The notes beneath the pieces were generated by a model that was not told where the DNA came from, did not search any database, and saw only the letters and a list, made by a program, of their open reading frames with translations. From JACMLD01 sp039919885 (GTDB lineage: Bacteria > Bacteroidota > Bacteroidia > Chitinophagales > Chitinophagaceae), in NCBI GenBank assembly GCA_039919885.1, contig JBDSEV010000063.1, positions 1 through 64,000 on the forward strand: a stretch of DNA of 64,000 nt, read 5' to 3'. The translations under genes and the position numbers were made by a program. Each line of letters begins with the position of its first letter. Positions within the stretch are counted from its first letter, which is position 1. Shown one piece after another: positions 49,608-59,764 of this stretch.

Positions 49608-50378
49608 ATGGCTATTTTTAAATCGGGTAATCCGGCCTTAAATGAAAAGACTTTTCAACAATCCATTGTTGTTGACCAGTCTGAAGTAATGACCGAAAGG
49701 GGCACCCTGAATAAGTTTTTCTTATTGTTTTTACTGGTGATGGCCACGGCGTCAATCACCTGGAACGCTTTTAACCAGGGAAAGGATGTTTCCTCATGGT
49801 TATGGATTGGCCTATTTGGCGGCCTTATAACGGCGATTGTACTGATCTTTAAACCAATCTGGGCAGCTTTCCTGGCGCCGGTGTACGCTTTGTTTGAAGG
49901 TGCATTTATAGGCGGTATTTCTGCTATGTATAATTTTGCTTTTAAAGGTGCAGAAACGGCTGGGGTTGCGGGTGGTATAGTTATGCAGGCCGTGGTGCTC
50001 ACGTTTGCGGTGGTGCTGGCCATGTTTGCTTTATACCGTTTCCGTATTATTAAAGCTACTGAAAAATTTAAATCTGTTATTATTGTCGCTACAATGGGTA
50101 TTGCGGTTTTTTACGTACTGGCAATGGTGTTGCGCATGTTTGGCGTAGACATGCCATTGATTCACTCCAGCGGTACCATGGGCATCATTTTTTCACTGGT
50201 GGTGGTAGGCATTGCCGCATTAAATTTGATTCTTGATTTTGACAGGATAGAACAAGGTGCTGCAATGGGTGCACCCAAGTACATGGAATGGTATGGTGCT
50301 TTCGGCCTCCTGGTAACCATTGTTTGGCTCTACCTGGAAATACTGCGTTTGCTTTCTAAACTGAACAGCAGAAATTAA
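49608..50378 (+). CDS. Bax inhibitor-1/YccA family membrane protein
   Basis: A 256-residue inner-membrane protein with seven predicted hydrophobic helices. The longer N-terminal cytoplasmic part (NPALNEKTFQQS) and the pattern LFEGAFIGGISAMYNF, together with NLILDFDRIEQGAAMGAPKYMEWYGAFGL, identify the YccA-type BI-1 group common in Bacteroidota. Relatives act as pH-sensitive calcium leak channels or interact with FtsH. The exact role here is unknown. It has its own terminator. A near-consensus TAATTTG lies about 24 bases before the start codon. Confidence 0.93.
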   Translation: MAIFKSGNPALNEKTFQQSIVVDQSEVMTERGTLNKFFLLFLLVMATASITWNAFNQGKDVSSWLWIGLFGGLITAIVLIFKPIWAAFLAPVYALFEGAFIGGISAMYNFAFKGAETAGVAGGIVMQAVVLTFAVVLAMFALYRFRIIKATEKFKSVIIVATMGIAVFYVLAMVLRMFGVDMPLIHSSGTMGIIFSLVVVGIAALNLILDFDRIEQGAAMGAPKYMEWYGAFGLLVTIVWLYLEILRLLSKLNSRN

Positions 50379-50433
50379 TACAAAAAAAAGTTTGCGCGCA
50401 ACCTGTTTGCTGCAACGCAACCATAACTCAAAT

Positions 50434-50470
50434 GAAACGGTCCCGCAATATTGCAGGACCGTTTCTTATT
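50434..50470. terminator. Bidirectional intrinsic terminator between convergent BI-1 and AIM24 genes
   Basis: A 10-bp stem GAAACGGTCC / GGACCGTTTC (50434-50443 and 50456-50465), extended inward by GCAAT / ATTGC. T-rich sequence lies on the right. It lies between two genes whose stop codons face each other. Confidence 0.85.
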
Positions 50471-50487
50471 TTAGAATCGTATGTTTT

Positions 50488-51288
50488 CTATCTGCCGTCT
50501 CCATCCAGTAGATTCCCCAGTCCGCCCAAAATACTGCCTTCTTCCCTGCGGCGGCCAAACTGCGGACTATAAGAAATAATTTTGCTAGCCAGCCTGCTAA
50601 TGGGTAAGGATTGTAGCCACACTTTACCCGGTCCGCGCAGCACCGCAAAAAACAAACCTTCGCCGCCAAAAACCCAGTTGCGCACGCCGTGTATCATTTC
50701 CACATCAAAATCAATGCCCCCTGTAAAAGCCACTACGCACCCCGTATCTACCCGCAGCAGTTCGCCTGGTTGCAGGGTCTTTTCTATTACATACCCTCCC
50801 GCATGCACAAACGCCATACCATCGCCCTCCAGTTTCTCCATAATAAATCCTTCGCCACCAAAAATACCTGTACCGAGCTTGCGCTGAAAAGCAATGCCGA
50901 TACTAACACCTTTGGCAGCGCATAAAAATGAATCTTTCTGGGCAATGATGGTGCCACCGAGCTGCTGCAAATCAAGTGGAATCACCTTGCCGGTATAAGG
51001 CGCGGCAAAACTCACCCGTCGCTTGCCGGTGCCCGTATTGGTAAATGCAGTCATAAAAAGACTTTCGCCCACTAAAATGCGCTTGCCGGCAGAAAACAAT
51101 TTGTCCAGCAAACCACCACCCTGTTGTTTGGAACCATCGCCAAAAATGCTCTGCATTACGATATTATCATCCATCATCATGAAGGCACCGCTTTCCGCAA
51201 TGGCGGTTTCATTGGGATCAAGCTCTATTTCTACAAATTGTAATTCTTCGCCGTAAATTTTGTAATCAATTTCATGATTATTTCTCAT
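50488..51288 (-). CDS. AIM24 family protein (TIGR00266)
   Basis: A 266-residue soluble beta-rich protein with repeated Gly motifs, for example FIMEKLEGDGMAFVHAGG and WVFGGEGLFFAVLRGPG, that define the AIM24/TIGR00266 family. Members form a tryptophan RNA-binding attenuator-like beta barrel; no enzymatic function is established. The C-terminus is charged and Gly-rich (RRREEGSILGGLGNLL). It is a single-gene unit convergent with the BI-1 gene. The start ATG at 51288 directly precedes the family's N-terminal IDYKIYGEELQ. Confidence 0.92.
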   Translation of the reverse strand: MRNNHEIDYKIYGEELQFVEIELDPNETAIAESGAFMMMDDNIVMQSIFGDGSKQQGGGLLDKLFSAGKRILVGESLFMTAFTNTGTGKRRVSFAAPYTGKVIPLDLQQLGGTIIAQKDSFLCAAKGVSIGIAFQRKLGTGIFGGEGFIMEKLEGDGMAFVHAGGYVIEKTLQPGELLRVDTGCVVAFTGGIDFDVEMIHGVRNWVFGGEGLFFAVLRGPGKVWLQSLPISRLASKIISYSPQFGRRREEGSILGGLGNLLDGDGR

Positions 51289-51615
51289 GGTAATATTTTT
51301 AATGAAGGTAAAAAAGATTTATTCTTTGCCCATACCATAATATGACAAGCGGAAGTATGCAAATGGCAGGGGAAGAACAAACACACGTCAGAGGTGTTGG
51401 AAAGCTATAACGCCAAAGTCTTCATGCTAGCGGATTGCTGGGCCGGAACTACTGATTATATAAGCGATTCACGGGTTTAGCCAACAATTAATGCCGGCAA
51501 TTCTATCTCATCCATGGCATTAGTGTGCTAGAAATTCCGCATTAAAATGACCAGTGGTTAAATGTTAGACCATCAAAATCCTTACCTTGTTAAATACTTT
51601 TCTAAAAAAAGCGAT
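51289..51615. other. Gene-free region between divergent AIM24 and M16 genes
   Basis: About 325 bases. No coding frame with a motif was found. A TACTTTTC sequence close to the M16 start is a one-mismatch -7 candidate. Nothing else stands out. Confidence 0.5.
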
Positions 51616-54477
51616 ATGATAAAATTGAAATATTTCCTGGTGGTGGCCGTATTGTTCGCCCTGGTAATGCAAGTAAACGGACAGGCAAAATTAGTAGAGA
51701 CCGTTACTAAAAAGGGTGATGAGCTGGTAATACCCTACCAGAAATTTGTGTTGAAAAACGGCCTGACCCTGGTAGTGCATGAAGACCACAGCGACCCGAT
51801 TGTGCATGTGGATGTAACCTATCACGTGGGTTCGGCAAGAGAAGAAATTGGCAAATCGGGGTTCGCGCATTTTTTTGAACACATGATGTTCCAGGGCAGC
51901 GACCATGTAGCAGATGAACAACATTTCAAAATTGTTACGGCCGCAGGCGGTACGCTCAATGGGTCTACCAATCGCGATCGCACCAATTACTATGAAACAG
52001 TACCCAGCAACCAGTTAGAAAAAATGTTGTGGCTGGAATCCGACCGCATGGGCTTTTTGCTGGACGCGGTAACGCAAAAGAAATTTGAAGTGCAGCGCGC
52101 CACCGTAAAAAACGAACGGGGACAAAACTATGACAACAGGCCTTATGGTTTGCTGAGTGAAGTGGTGGCAAAAAATTTATATGAATATGGAAATCCTTAC
52201 TCGTGGCTGACCATTGGTTACATAGAAGATTTAAACCGGGTAAGTGTAAACGATCTTAAAAACTTCTTCCTGCGCTGGTACGGTCCAAACAATGCCACGC
52301 TCACAATAGGCGGCGATGTAAAAACAGCCGATGTGGTAAAACTGGTCGAGAAATATTATGGTGATATACCGCGTTGTCCGGATGTGCCGAAAGTACAGTT
52401 GCCGGTTGCCAACCCCGCTAAAGACCGGTACGTGTCCTATACAGATAATTATGCGCGCCTGCCTTTGCTGGCAATGGTATACCCGTCCGTTCCCAATTAT
52501 GATAAGGATATGGCCCCACTGGCCTGCCTGGCCCAGGTAATAGGGCAGGGAAAAAACTCAGTATTATACCAGCAACTGGTAAAAAATCAGCTGGCAGTAC
52601 AAGCAAATAGCAATAGTCAGTTAAGTGAACTGGCTGGCGAATTCTACATAACAGTTGTGCCTTTCCCCGGTAAATCACTGGCAGATATGGAGAAGTTGGT
52701 GCGGGCTTCACTGGACAGTTTTGAGACGCGCGGCGTAACGGATGAAGATGTAGACAAATTTAAAGGAAGTATAGAAGCACAGTATATAAACGGATTGCAG
52801 AGCGTGGCAGGTAAAGTAAGCCAGCTGGCCACTTTTCAGACTTTTACCGGCAACCCCAATAAAATTGGGGAATTACTGAAAATGTATACCGCCGTTACCA
52901 AAGCAGATGTGATGCGTGTGTACAATAAGTACATCAAAAGCAACCATGCCGTAATAGTAAGTGTGTTGCCGAAAGCGCAGGAAAAAATGATTGCTGCCGC
53001 AGATAATTATACCATCGATTCCGGGCATTACAAGGCGCCCGATTACGGCTATAATAAATTGAAGTATGAAAAAGCAACTGATAATTTTGACAGGAGCAAG
53101 TTGCCGGGCAATGGCGCTAACCCAGTTGTAAAAGTGCCGGCTTTCTGGAAAAAAGATCTGCCCAACGGTATTAAGATGATAGGGGCGCAAAACAATGAAT
53201 TGCCCACGGTAAATATTACCATTACCATTCCCGGCGGACACCTGCTGGAAGCAAAGGATACAAGTAAACTGGGACTGGCTGGATTTTTTGCAGACATGAT
53301 GGATGAAGACACAAAAAATTATTCTGCCGAACAGCTGGGCATTGAATTACAAAAGCTGGGTAGTTCAATAAATACCTACAGCACACGCGATGGTATTGTA
53401 TTCTCGGTTCAAAGCCTGAAAAAAAATATTGATAAAACCCTGTTGTTGCTGCAGGAAAAATTGTTCCAGCCAAATTTTACAGCAGATGCGTTTAAAAGAA
53501 ACCAGAAGCAAAACCTGGAAGGCATTAAACAAGTGAAAACGCAACCAGCGGCGGTGGCAACCGAAATAGTATCCAGGATCAACTATGGCAGTAACAATAT
53601 CCTGGGTATGAGCGAACGCGGAACAGAGCAGTCCATGAATAACATTACGCTGGAGGATATAAAATACTATTACAACAACTACATCACCTCGCAGGGAACC
53701 AGGGTGGTGATCGTAGGCGATGTAAAAGAGGAAGAAATCTTTCCTAAACTTTCATTCTTAAATCAGTTGCCGAATAAAAAAATTGACATAACGCCCGTAA
53801 ATGCAACACCGGTAGCGATTAATAAACCTATAATTTACATCGTAGATATCCCCAAAGCGGCGCAAACGGAATTTCGTGTGGGTTATGCTACGGGGCTGAA
53901 ATACGATGCTACCGGTGAATTCTACCGGGCAGGATTGATGAATTATATACTGGGCGGCGCTTTTAATAGCCGTGTAAATTTAAACCTGCGTGAAGACAAA
54001 GGCTGGACCTATGGTGCAAGGTCCGTATTCGACGGCGATAATTATACTGGCGAATTCGGGTTCAGTTCCGGCATCAAGGCGGCGGCCACGGATAGTGCAT
54101 TAACTGAAGTGATGAAAGAACTAACCAGCTATGAAGCGGATGGTATCACCGAGGAAGAATTGTCTTTTACAAAAAGTGCCATTGGCCAGCGCGATGCACT
54201 GCGTTATGAAACCGGTATGCAGAAAGCAGGATTTATATCAAGGATGCTGGAATATAATTTGCCTGCGGATTACGTAGACAAGCAAAATAAAATACTGGCT
54301 AATATTACAAAAGCTGAAATTGATGGACTGGCAAAGAAATGGGTGAAGCCGGGAAAAATTACGATACTACTGGTAGGCGATAAGACAAAAATATTACCGG
54401 GGTTACAAAAAACCGGTTATGAAATAGTGGAACTGGATACGGATGGCAATTTGATTCCACAAAAAAGGGGGTTTTAA
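51616..54477 (+). CDS. M16-family zinc metalloprotease, tandem-domain form
   Basis: A 953-residue exported protease. From the chosen Met it has a signal peptide (about 1-23, ending VNGQA). The first M16 half has the inverted zinc motif HFFEH (His 85, Glu 88, His 89). The second half starts near residue 510. It lacks the HxxEH motif (FFADMMDEDT at that place) but keeps the Arg/Tyr substrate-binding region NLREDKGWTYGA. This one-active, one-inactive pairing is typical of clam-shell M16 enzymes that degrade peptides in the periplasm. An upstream start (51562) would hide the signal peptide. A terminator follows. Confidence 0.94.
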   Translation: MIKLKYFLVVAVLFALVMQVNGQAKLVETVTKKGDELVIPYQKFVLKNGLTLVVHEDHSDPIVHVDVTYHVGSAREEIGKSGFAHFFEHMMFQGSDHVADEQHFKIVTAAGGTLNGSTNRDRTNYYETVPSNQLEKMLWLESDRMGFLLDAVTQKKFEVQRATVKNERGQNYDNRPYGLLSEVVAKNLYEYGNPYSWLTIGYIEDLNRVSVNDLKNFFLRWYGPNNATLTIGGDVKTADVVKLVEKYYGDIPRCPDVPKVQLPVANPAKDRYVSYTDNYARLPLLAMVYPSVPNYDKDMAPLACLAQVIGQGKNSVLYQQLVKNQLAVQANSNSQLSELAGEFYITVVPFPGKSLADMEKLVRASLDSFETRGVTDEDVDKFKGSIEAQYINGLQSVAGKVSQLATFQTFTGNPNKIGELLKMYTAVTKADVMRVYNKYIKSNHAVIVSVLPKAQEKMIAAADNYTIDSGHYKAPDYGYNKLKYEKATDNFDRSKLPGNGANPVVKVPAFWKKDLPNGIKMIGAQNNELPTVNITITIPGGHLLEAKDTSKLGLAGFFADMMDEDTKNYSAEQLGIELQKLGSSINTYSTRDGIVFSVQSLKKNIDKTLLLLQEKLFQPNFTADAFKRNQKQNLEGIKQVKTQPAAVATEIVSRINYGSNNILGMSERGTEQSMNNITLEDIKYYYNNYITSQGTRVVIVGDVKEEEIFPKLSFLNQLPNKKIDITPVNATPVAINKPIIYIVDIPKAAQTEFRVGYATGLKYDATGEFYRAGLMNYILGGAFNSRVNLNLREDKGWTYGARSVFDGDNYTGEFGFSSGIKAAATDSALTEVMKELTSYEADGITEEELSFTKSAIGQRDALRYETGMQKAGFISRMLEYNLPADYVDKQNKILANITKAEIDGLAKKWVKPGKITILLVGDKTKILPGLQKTGYEIVELDTDGNLIPQKRGF

Positions 54478-54553
54478 AAATCAAGGCGCCGGTGGGTGGC
54501 ACACTTACCGGGGCTGCCGGGCATCTCAGAAAAATTTAATTTGATAAATAATT

Positions 54554-54586
54554 GAAGCGTCACTATTACGGTGGCGCTTTTTTTTG
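54554..54586 (+). terminator. Intrinsic terminator of the M16 protease gene
   Basis: The stem AAGCGTCAC / GTGGCGCTT (one T-G pair) at 54555-54563 and 54571-54579 has a seven-base loop and is followed by a T run. Confidence 0.8.
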
Positions 54587-54780
54587 TGAATTCAGTTCGC
54601 GTTACATTGATAACGTTGGTTGCAAGGTTCCGGTACGTGAAATATGCACCAAAGCGGGGTTCCGGTGCGTTACACATGCACCGGGCTGCAGCAGAACACG
54701 CAATGCGTCGGCGAGTTGATGCAATAAATAATGACCGGACTTTCGGCTTCATACGAAGCGCCCGGCATACCCCAATAGAA
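54587..54780 (+). other. Structured intergenic segment, possible small RNA
   Basis: Lies between the M16 terminator and a second terminator. It contains two 25-base direct repeats of GGTTCCGGTRCGT...ATGCACC (54626-54650 and 54658-54682, 21 of 25 identical). The second can fold as CCGGTGC / GCACCGG, and GCTTC / GAAGC forms another small hairpin near 54750. TTTG at 54583-54586 and TACATTGA at 54603-54610 are a weak promoter candidate. A plus-strand frame crosses it but has no motif. Confidence 0.35.
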
Positions 54781-54811
54781 AATGTCTCCCTCGCAGGAGA
54801 CATTTTTTTCA
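54777..54811. terminator. Intrinsic terminator downstream of the RND efflux operon
   Basis: A perfect 9-bp stem AATGTCTCC / GGAGACATT (54781-54789 and 54796-54804) with a six-base loop. Seven T follow on the plus strand and four U on the minus strand. It lies about 45 bases past the stop codon of the RND pump gene and could also end a plus-strand transcript. Confidence 0.8.
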
Positions 54812-54849
54812 TAAATCCAGTCTTTCAATCAAATGCTCATCTGTTGCTC

Positions 54850-57800
54850 TTAGAACCAGCTTCCTATATATGCTTCATTTACAGGTTGGTCAATTAATTT
54901 CCTCCTTCTGCGACTTACATCAACGCGATGCACGATCCAGGCTACAATCATCAACGGCATAAACAAGAAGATCAACGGGGGTATACCCAAAAATGAAATC
55001 CATTTGCCGCCAAACATTCTTCTCATGGGCCTTCTTAAACGCTCAGCAATCAAATACATACCCGGTACCATAAACAGGGTCATGAAGAACGCAAATGCCA
55101 AACCAAAGATGATTGTCCAGCTCAATGGTTTCCAGAACGCAACATTGTCGCCACCAAAAAAGATATGCGGATTCAAATCGGAAAACAGCGTAACGAAATT
55201 GATGTTAAAACCTACCGCAATAGGAATAAAGGCCAGGATGGCTGCAACTGCAGTAAGCAAAACCGGAATAATACGTGTCTTACCCGCTTGTATCACCGCT
55301 TCCCTGGTTTTAATTCCACGGGCCCGGAGTTCATCTGTAAATTCAATTACCAGGATGCCGTTCTTTACCACAATACCTGCAAGCCCCACAACACCCAAAC
55401 CAGTCATAAGTACAGATACTTCCATACCGGTTATGGCAAAACCAAGGAATACCCCAATTACACTAAACACAATTTCTGTGAGAATGATAATTGGTTTACT
55501 CATAGAATTAAATTGCGCCACCAAAACCAGCAAAATCAACAGTAATGCGATAACGAGCGCTTTGCCTAAAAACGCGCCTGTTTCTGCTTGTTGTTCGCCC
55601 TCACCGGTTTGTTTGATGGTAACGCCATCTGCTTTCTTTTTGAAATTAGCGATGTCTTTTGTGATCTCTGCATTTACAGCAGTTGCATTGTATCCCTGCG
55701 TGGTCAATACGTTTGAACGCAGGGTAATCACTCTTTTCTGGTTTTTGCGTTTTACACTACCCAGTGTGCTGGTAGGTTCTACGGTTACCAATGCGCTGAT
55801 GGGTATGCTTTTGATGGCACCGCCACTGGCAAGGTCACGAAAATTGATCCGCATGTTCAGCAGGTTGGTAAGGCTCTGCCGCTGCAATTCATTGTTGCGC
55901 AACTGGATCTTATATTCGTCTTTTCCCTCCTTTATTTTAGAAACTTCACGTCCGAAAAGGGCTGTACGCACCTGCTGGCCAATCTGGCTGCTGGAAACGC
56001 CTTCTATCAGTGCACGCTCACGGTTAACATTAAGCGTAATTTCGGGATTGGTTAAGTCAACATCCATTTTCAATTCTTCCACACCGGCTACCTGTATAGA
56101 ATCAAGATAATTTTTCAGGCTGCTGGCGGTCTTTATCAGTGCATCAAAATCTTCACTCGCTATTTCAATATTAACCGGCGGATCAGTTGGCGGCCCGCCA
56201 CTTTCCTGGTCCACACTTATTTCGCTTCCGGGAATGCCATTTGCCACGGCACGTATTTTATCCAGGTAGGGTTTGGTGGAAACACCGTCCCTTTTCTCAA
56301 ATTCAACAAATGACACCTGCACACGGCCCAGTTCGCTGCGCGTACTGCGATCGCCGGCAGCAGGGTCACTGGCGCCAATGGCTACGTTGCTGATAACACT
56401 CTCCACCAGGTGGTTTTTCTTACCATTTTCCATGTCCAATACCTTGTACACGCGTTTTTCAAGTATACGGGTAATTGAATCGGTATAGTCTACGTTGGTA
56501 CCCACAGGCAGCTTCAGGTAAACATATATCTGGTTGGGATCGGCTTTTGGAAAAAAGACAACACCTACGCGGCCAGAACTAATAGAGGCATAAAATATAA
56601 AGAATGATACGATTAACAAACCAAAAGTACCCAGCAATAAACCCACTGGTCGCCATCCCTGCAAAGCCCATCTCAGCAGATTTTCGTAATGGCCCATTAT
56701 CCAGGGTAAAGCGCGGTGCTGAAATCCGTGAATGGCAGCCTCCAGCACGTAACGGTTCAGCAACACCATCAGCATAAAAAAGATAAGGAGGTTGCCTAGG
56801 AAAGTGAAACCCATTACGTCCAGGAGAATGCCGATGCCCAGCGGAATCCAGAATGCAGGCTTCTTAAATATAGCGCTCTTGGGTTCTTTTTCTCCTTCCG
56901 GATGATTCATAAAATCTACCGCAAAAACCGGGTTCATAATAAACGCAACGATTAGCGAAGCCGCCAGCGTAAAGATGAGCATGGTAGGCAGGTAGACCAT
57001 GAACTTACCAATAATACCAGGCCAGAATAATAATGGAAAGAACGGGGCAAGCATGGTTAATGTACCTGCAAGCACCGGCACAAACACCTCACCGGCGGCC
57101 ATTTTGGCGGCAACATTGGTGGTTATATTGCCCTTGCCTTCAGTAAATATGCGGTGCGTATTTTCTATAACTACTATAGCATCATCCACGATAATGCCCA
57201 ATGCAAACAACAGTGCAAACAGCACCATAAAGTTGAGCGTAACATGCGTGCCTACAATTAAATCCGCTGCCGGTAAAAACACAAACGCCACAAACATACT
57301 CAGCGGCACCGAGAGTGCTACAAAGAATGCGTTGGTTACACCCATAAAGAACATCAGGACTATCAGTACCAGTAAAAATCCAATGACAATGGAGTTGACG
57401 AGATCTTTAAAAGACGCTTTTGTTTTAACGCTCTGGTCGCCGGTAACAATCGCCTTCAAATCTTTGGGAAATAACACACCCCTGGATTCCTCTACTGCTG
57501 CCTGAACGGCGTCGCTGGTTTCAATCAGGTTTTCACCACTGCGTTTAATAATATTCAGGGTAACCACATTTTTGCCATCGAGCCGGGCATAACTTTCGCG
57601 ATCCTTGGTAGTATCCTTGATAGCAGCAATGTCTTTCAGGTAGATAGGCGCTCCACCCGTATTGCGGATGACAATCTGTGAAATATCAGCTGCTGTTTTT
57701 AATTGTCCTTTCAGCTGCAATGTTCTTTTCATATTGCCCACATCCAATAAACCGCCAGAAATGTCCATGTTCTCCCGCGCTACTGCATTGCTGATATCAT

Positions 57801-58443
57801 CAAACGTAATACCTGCTCCCTGCATACGATAGTTGTCTACGTTTATCTGGAACTCACGCTCCGGCGCTCCCACCACATCAATACGGTTTATCTGCGACAA
57901 GTCTTCCAGCCTGTCTTTTAAATCGTCGGAATATTTTTTTAATTTTTGTAAATCGTAGTCACCGCTCAGGTTCACATACATGATAGGCTGATCACTAAGG
58001 TTTACTTCCAGTGCGGTTGGTTCCTGCGTAAGATCGGTGGGTAAATCCTGCTTGGCTTTATCAATAGCATCTTTTACTTTTTGCAGGCCAATTTCTGTTT
58101 TTACATCGGTATCAAATTCAACAATGATGGCAGAGTAATCCTGCTGCGAAGTGCTGGTGAATTTTTTAATTTTGGCGCCGGTGATACCCTTGATTTGCTT
58201 TTCAATTGGCCTGGTTACCAGGTTCTCTATATCTTTTGGAGAATTACCTACATAAATAGTTTGTACGTAGATGGTAGGTATCACAATATCCGGAAATTGT
58301 TCTTTCGGCAGGGTAACAAACTGGTAGATACCAAAAAGACTCACAATAAGCATGACCAGGTAAATGGACGTCTTATTGCTGATGCTCCAGCTGGTTGGTT
58401 TAAATTCTTTTATTTTTTCTTTTATGTTATCTATAGCACTCAT
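54850..58443 (-). CDS. RND-family efflux pump, inner-membrane permease (AcrB-like)
   Basis: A 1197-residue transporter with the RND layout: one helix near residue 30, a large periplasmic loop (about 50-340), helices 2-6 with FALLFALGIIVDDAIVVIENTHR (helix 4, paired Asp for proton relay), a second periplasmic loop (about 640-930), and the last helices with GLAGIVVKNGILVIEF. A soluble or membrane insertion after helix 6 (about 515-600) makes it longer than E. coli AcrB. It takes up compounds from the membrane or periplasm and drives export with protons. It is last in the operon after the adaptor and TolC genes. Substrates are unknown. Confidence 0.95.
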   Translation of the reverse strand: MSAIDNIKEKIKEFKPTSWSISNKTSIYLVMLIVSLFGIYQFVTLPKEQFPDIVIPTIYVQTIYVGNSPKDIENLVTRPIEKQIKGITGAKIKKFTSTSQQDYSAIIVEFDTDVKTEIGLQKVKDAIDKAKQDLPTDLTQEPTALEVNLSDQPIMYVNLSGDYDLQKLKKYSDDLKDRLEDLSQINRIDVVGAPEREFQINVDNYRMQGAGITFDDISNAVARENMDISGGLLDVGNMKRTLQLKGQLKTAADISQIVIRNTGGAPIYLKDIAAIKDTTKDRESYARLDGKNVVTLNIIKRSGENLIETSDAVQAAVEESRGVLFPKDLKAIVTGDQSVKTKASFKDLVNSIVIGFLLVLIVLMFFMGVTNAFFVALSVPLSMFVAFVFLPAADLIVGTHVTLNFMVLFALLFALGIIVDDAIVVIENTHRIFTEGKGNITTNVAAKMAAGEVFVPVLAGTLTMLAPFFPLLFWPGIIGKFMVYLPTMLIFTLAASLIVAFIMNPVFAVDFMNHPEGEKEPKSAIFKKPAFWIPLGIGILLDVMGFTFLGNLLIFFMLMVLLNRYVLEAAIHGFQHRALPWIMGHYENLLRWALQGWRPVGLLLGTFGLLIVSFFIFYASISSGRVGVVFFPKADPNQIYVYLKLPVGTNVDYTDSITRILEKRVYKVLDMENGKKNHLVESVISNVAIGASDPAAGDRSTRSELGRVQVSFVEFEKRDGVSTKPYLDKIRAVANGIPGSEISVDQESGGPPTDPPVNIEIASEDFDALIKTASSLKNYLDSIQVAGVEELKMDVDLTNPEITLNVNRERALIEGVSSSQIGQQVRTALFGREVSKIKEGKDEYKIQLRNNELQRQSLTNLLNMRINFRDLASGGAIKSIPISALVTVEPTSTLGSVKRKNQKRVITLRSNVLTTQGYNATAVNAEITKDIANFKKKADGVTIKQTGEGEQQAETGAFLGKALVIALLLILLVLVAQFNSMSKPIIILTEIVFSVIGVFLGFAITGMEVSVLMTGLGVVGLAGIVVKNGILVIEFTDELRARGIKTREAVIQAGKTRIIPVLLTAVAAILAFIPIAVGFNINFVTLFSDLNPHIFFGGDNVAFWKPLSWTIIFGLAFAFFMTLFMVPGMYLIAERLRRPMRRMFGGKWISFLGIPPLIFLFMPLMIVAWIVHRVDVSRRRRKLIDQPVNEAYIGSWF

Positions 58444-58533
58444 ACAGTTGATTTTAATTCGTCAGTCGTCAGTCGTTGGCGAGCCGTGAGTAGCTGCAAT
58501 AGCATGCCCACGATGGAGCTTGCACGGCTGCCA

Positions 58534-59751
58534 TTATTGTTTTGCATCCGTAGTTAAAAGTTGTCCTTCATACAGGCTCTGGTAACCGTCGGTTACAACT
58601 ACATCGCCCGTTTGCAAACCGCTTTTGATTTCCATTTTGTCTCCGTAAAACTGCCCGATAACCACTATTTTTTTCCTTGCTATCGTTTTTCCGTTTTCTT
58701 TTACGGCTGTCATTACAAATTTTCCCTTCTCATCGCTTTGCACAGTATTTACCGGAACTGTAATTGTATTGGCAACATTATAGTCCTGTATTTTAACCAA
58801 TGCAATCTGGTTGGGGCGCAAATCTTTGTCGGACGGAACTTTTACCTCAATAAAAAAGCTTCGGTTGATGGGGTCAATTGATTTACCGGCAACGCTTACA
58901 ACGGCGTCAATGGTTTTATTTATATCGGGCAATGATATTTTAACTTTACTGCCCACATTTACTTTTCCTAGGTAGTTTTCGGGGATATTGACGGTCGCTT
59001 TTAAATTGCTGTTATTTACAACAGAAATTTGCGGGGAGGTGCCCTGCACGCCGGTAAATACTTCGCCCACCCGGATGTTTACAATTTCCGCAATACCATC
59101 CACGTCACTTACTACATTGGTAAAAGACAACTGTTCCTGGTTAATCTTTAAAGATTCCTGGGCACTCAATAGCTGGTTCTCTGTGTTTTGCACACTGTTT
59201 TTAGCATTGATCAACTGCACTTCGGTACCAATCTTCTGATCCCATAAATTTTTCTGGCGCTGGTACAGATCCTTCGCATAAGCCAGCTGCGTTTTAATAT
59301 TTTCTATACCTTGGTTGGCGGTTATCAAATTCTGACGTGCTATCACATCATCGAGTCTAAGTAACAACTGACCTTTCTTTACTTTATCTCCTCTTTTCAC
59401 CAACACTTGTTTCACTACACCGCCAACACCGTTGCGGGGCGCGATATAAGATGTATTCTGTGATTCAATTTTGCCCTGCAGGTCTATGTAATGGGTAAAG
59501 CTTTCTGGTGCAATGGTGGTAAGCACCACCAATTTTTCTTTTTCTGCTTTACCTGCGGCAGTATCTATTTTGTCGATTTCTGCTTCCAGCTTTTTCTGCT
59601 GATCTTTCAATTTTTCGAGTTGCGCTTTTTTGTCTGCAAGCGCAGCGTTGTTGTCTTTGGAGCTGCTGCCGCAGGCTGCCAGTGTTAATACAAATGCGGC
59701 CACAAGCGAAACTTGCAAAATGCGTTGCATATAGTTGAATTTTGAAGTCAT
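58534..59751 (-). CDS. RND efflux periplasmic adaptor, lipoprotein
   Basis: A 405-residue membrane-fusion protein. The signal peptide ends in the lipobox LAAC (Cys 27), so the protein is anchored to the inner membrane. A short coiled coil follows (KAQLEKLKDQQKKLEAEIDK), then the lipoyl/hairpin domains (VLVKRGDKVKKGQLLLRLDD), a helical hairpin near 150-205 and beta domains. It joins the RND pump to the TolC channel. The start may be the first ATG (59751) or the Met seven codons later; both leave the signal peptide intact. The gene begins 13 bases after tolC-like ends. Confidence 0.93.
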   Translation of the reverse strand: MTSKFNYMQRILQVSLVAAFVLTLAACGSSSKDNNAALADKKAQLEKLKDQQKKLEAEIDKIDTAAGKAEKEKLVVLTTIAPESFTHYIDLQGKIESQNTSYIAPRNGVGGVVKQVLVKRGDKVKKGQLLLRLDDVIARQNLITANQGIENIKTQLAYAKDLYQRQKNLWDQKIGTEVQLINAKNSVQNTENQLLSAQESLKINQEQLSFTNVVSDVDGIAEIVNIRVGEVFTGVQGTSPQISVVNNSNLKATVNIPENYLGKVNVGSKVKISLPDINKTIDAVVSVAGKSIDPINRSFFIEVKVPSDKDLRPNQIALVKIQDYNVANTITVPVNTVQSDEKGKFVMTAVKENGKTIARKKIVVIGQFYGDKMEIKSGLQTGDVVVTDGYQSLYEGQLLTTDAKQ

Positions 59752-59764
59752 GTTAGTTGGTTGT

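Noticed and set aside
54571..54897. 108-residue plus-strand frame after the M16 gene
   Set aside because: It begins inside a terminator, runs through the second terminator and into the RND gene on the other strand, and matches no family.
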